From Micrococcaceae bacterium Sec5.1 (GTDB lineage: Bacteria > Actinomycetota > Actinomycetes > Actinomycetales > Micrococcaceae): DNA of 64,000 bases. Location: contig CP143430.1 in NCBI GenBank assembly GCA_039636795.1, forward strand, positions 4,712,001-4,776,000. Direction: 5' to 3'. Below are positions 63,094-64,000 of the stretch, in pieces. Position numbers and translations under genes: made by a program. Under the pieces are notes generated by a model. That model did not search any database. It worked only from the letters and a program-made list of their open reading frames with translations, and was not told the origin of the DNA. Position 1 is the first letter of the stretch. The number at the start of each line of letters is the position of its first letter.

Positions 63094-64000
63094 TCAGTCG
63101 TCCAGCCGCACCCCGCGCAGCAACAGCATCGTTCCGCCAACTGCCACCGCGGAGGCAAGGAACACACCCGCCGCGCCGAGTCCGACGGCCACAACTCCGA
63201 TCGCGCTCGGCAGGACAACTTGGCCCACCCTGTTGCCGGCGAGCCTCAAGGCCAGCGCGCGTCCGCGTTGGCCTTCGGGCGCCTGGGCTGAGAGCCAGGA
63301 CATCGTCAATGGCTGGCCGATTCCCAAGCCAAGGCCGAGGAACGCCATGACGACGAAGAGCAACCACATGGGCATCGGAATTGCCGCTACTGCCAGCGAC
63401 ACTGCGGAAACTGCAAGGCTCAGAACCAGCAGCCTCATCCGTCCCAGTTTCCGGGACATGTTGCCAAGCCCCAGCCGCGAAACCATGGACAACACCGCTC
63501 GAACAGTCAGCATCAGGCCAACAGTTGCCGCACTCAGGCCCCGCTCTGCGCCAAGGGCGGGCAGATAGACGACAGTCAGGTCAACCACTGCCAGGACGGT
63601 AGCGCTCGTTGCCAATGCCCGGACCACACCAGGGGTTTTGAGCAATGCCATGGCGCCGCCCTTGGCGCCAGCGGATCCGTTGGACATGCGTCTTCTCCGG
63701 CTAACCTTCGACGAGACCACAAAAGTAGTCACGAAGAGCACCAGGCTCATGGCCGTCGCCAGAAGGAAGATGGCATTCGTATCCGGGCGGACGGAGGCGC
63801 CGCCCACCAAGGAAATCGCCAACGGTCCAAGTGCCTGTCCCAGCGACGCGGCGAACGTCAGATACCCGAACGCAGAGTCCAAGCGCGCCGACTCTGCATT
63901 GTTCGCAACGACCGCCTGCTGCCCCACCACACAAGCGAGCTGCCCGGCGCCAAGAAGCGCTGTTCCGGCCACCAGCGCGGGAACCGACGTTCCGAAGAAC
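63094..64000 (-). CDS. MFS transporter, N-terminal part cut by the right edge
   Basis: The visible 300 or so residues stay in frame through the last base (upstream residues read FFGTSVPALVAGTALLGAG), so the start is beyond the window. Membrane helices alternate with a GLGLGIGQPLTMSWLSAQAP loop, and the central charged loop holds VSSKVSRRRRMSNGSAG. It is a 12-helix drug-efflux-type layout; substrate unknown. Confidence 0.85.
   Translation of the reverse strand, partial: FFGTSVPALVAGTALLGAGQLACVVGQQAVVANNAESARLDSAFGYLTFAASLGQALGPLAISLVGGASVRPDTNAIFLLATAMSLVLFVTTFVVSSKVSRRRRMSNGSAGAKGGAMALLKTPGVVRALATSATVLAVVDLTVVYLPALGAERGLSAATVGLMLTVRAVLSMVSRLGLGNMSRKLGRMRLLVLSLAVSAVSLAVAAIPMPMWLLFVVMAFLGLGLGIGQPLTMSWLSAQAPEGQRGRALALRLAGNRVGQVVLPSAIGVVAVGLGAAGVFLASAVAVGGTMLLLRGVRLDD

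Overview
The window is high-GC actinobacterial DNA. Gene content and protein style (glyoxylate carboligase island, DUF3073, septum-formation-type protein, RskA-like anti-sigma factor, HAIR-like element at clpB) suggest an Arthrobacter/Paenarthrobacter-type member of the Micrococcaceae. This placement is from memory of gene families; no search was run.

Left edge to about 4.9 kb is an accessory patch. Its codon use is less GC-biased than the rest. It holds a DUF4041/T5orf172 protein, a toxin-like fragment with a DUF7660-like partner, a DUF6881-like gene with a probable C-terminal frameshift, an EF-Tu-barrel-like small protein and the tail of a tyrosine integrase. Related direct repeats separate these pieces, so the patch looks like a set of inserted and decaying cassettes.

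5.2-12.3 kb is a purine/glyoxylate catabolic operon: hyi, glxR, gcl, glxK, allB and an OmpR-type winged-helix protein. Further purine genes (pucG, uraD, uraH) lie at 17-20 kb. A 15-bp operator-like palindrome sits at the same distance downstream of the predicted promoters of hyi and uraD, which suggests one regulator controls urate breakdown and glyoxylate assimilation. Uricase and allantoate hydrolase are not in the window.

13.0-16.9 kb is a partner-switching locus: receiver-PP2C phosphatase, BcsA-like membrane glycosyltransferase with a large helical insertion, STAS protein and a HATPase kinase with an altered G1 box. It may be a phosphorylation-controlled exopolysaccharide synthase.

20-42 kb is mostly housekeeping: purF-purM, two VOC proteins, DUF3073, a septum-formation-like protein, clpB, the modABC cluster with a helix-turn-helix/TOBE regulator, an HD hydrolase with comB, trpF, hutD, two SMR exporters behind a guanidine-III-type riboswitch, an aldo-keto reductase, a metallo-beta-lactamase-fold protein and a DEAD-box helicase.

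42.7-64 kb holds an MFS pump divergent from a SoxR-type regulator across a SoxR box, a secreted beta-propeller/FG-GAP protein, a methyltransferase, an Lrp-type regulator with an M20 hydrolase and MHS transporter, another MFS protein, trmB, an ECF sigma/anti-sigma pair sharing divergent matching promoters with a lipoprotein gene, a DUF559-type protein, a SWIM/SNF2 helicase and an MFS gene cut by the right edge.

The intergenic DNA carries several repeat families: a 32-bp-period tandem family that abuts stop codons, a 57-bp palindromic element (two copies), a roughly 100-bp inverted-repeat element (two copies), a 15-bp tandem array and long perfect hairpins.
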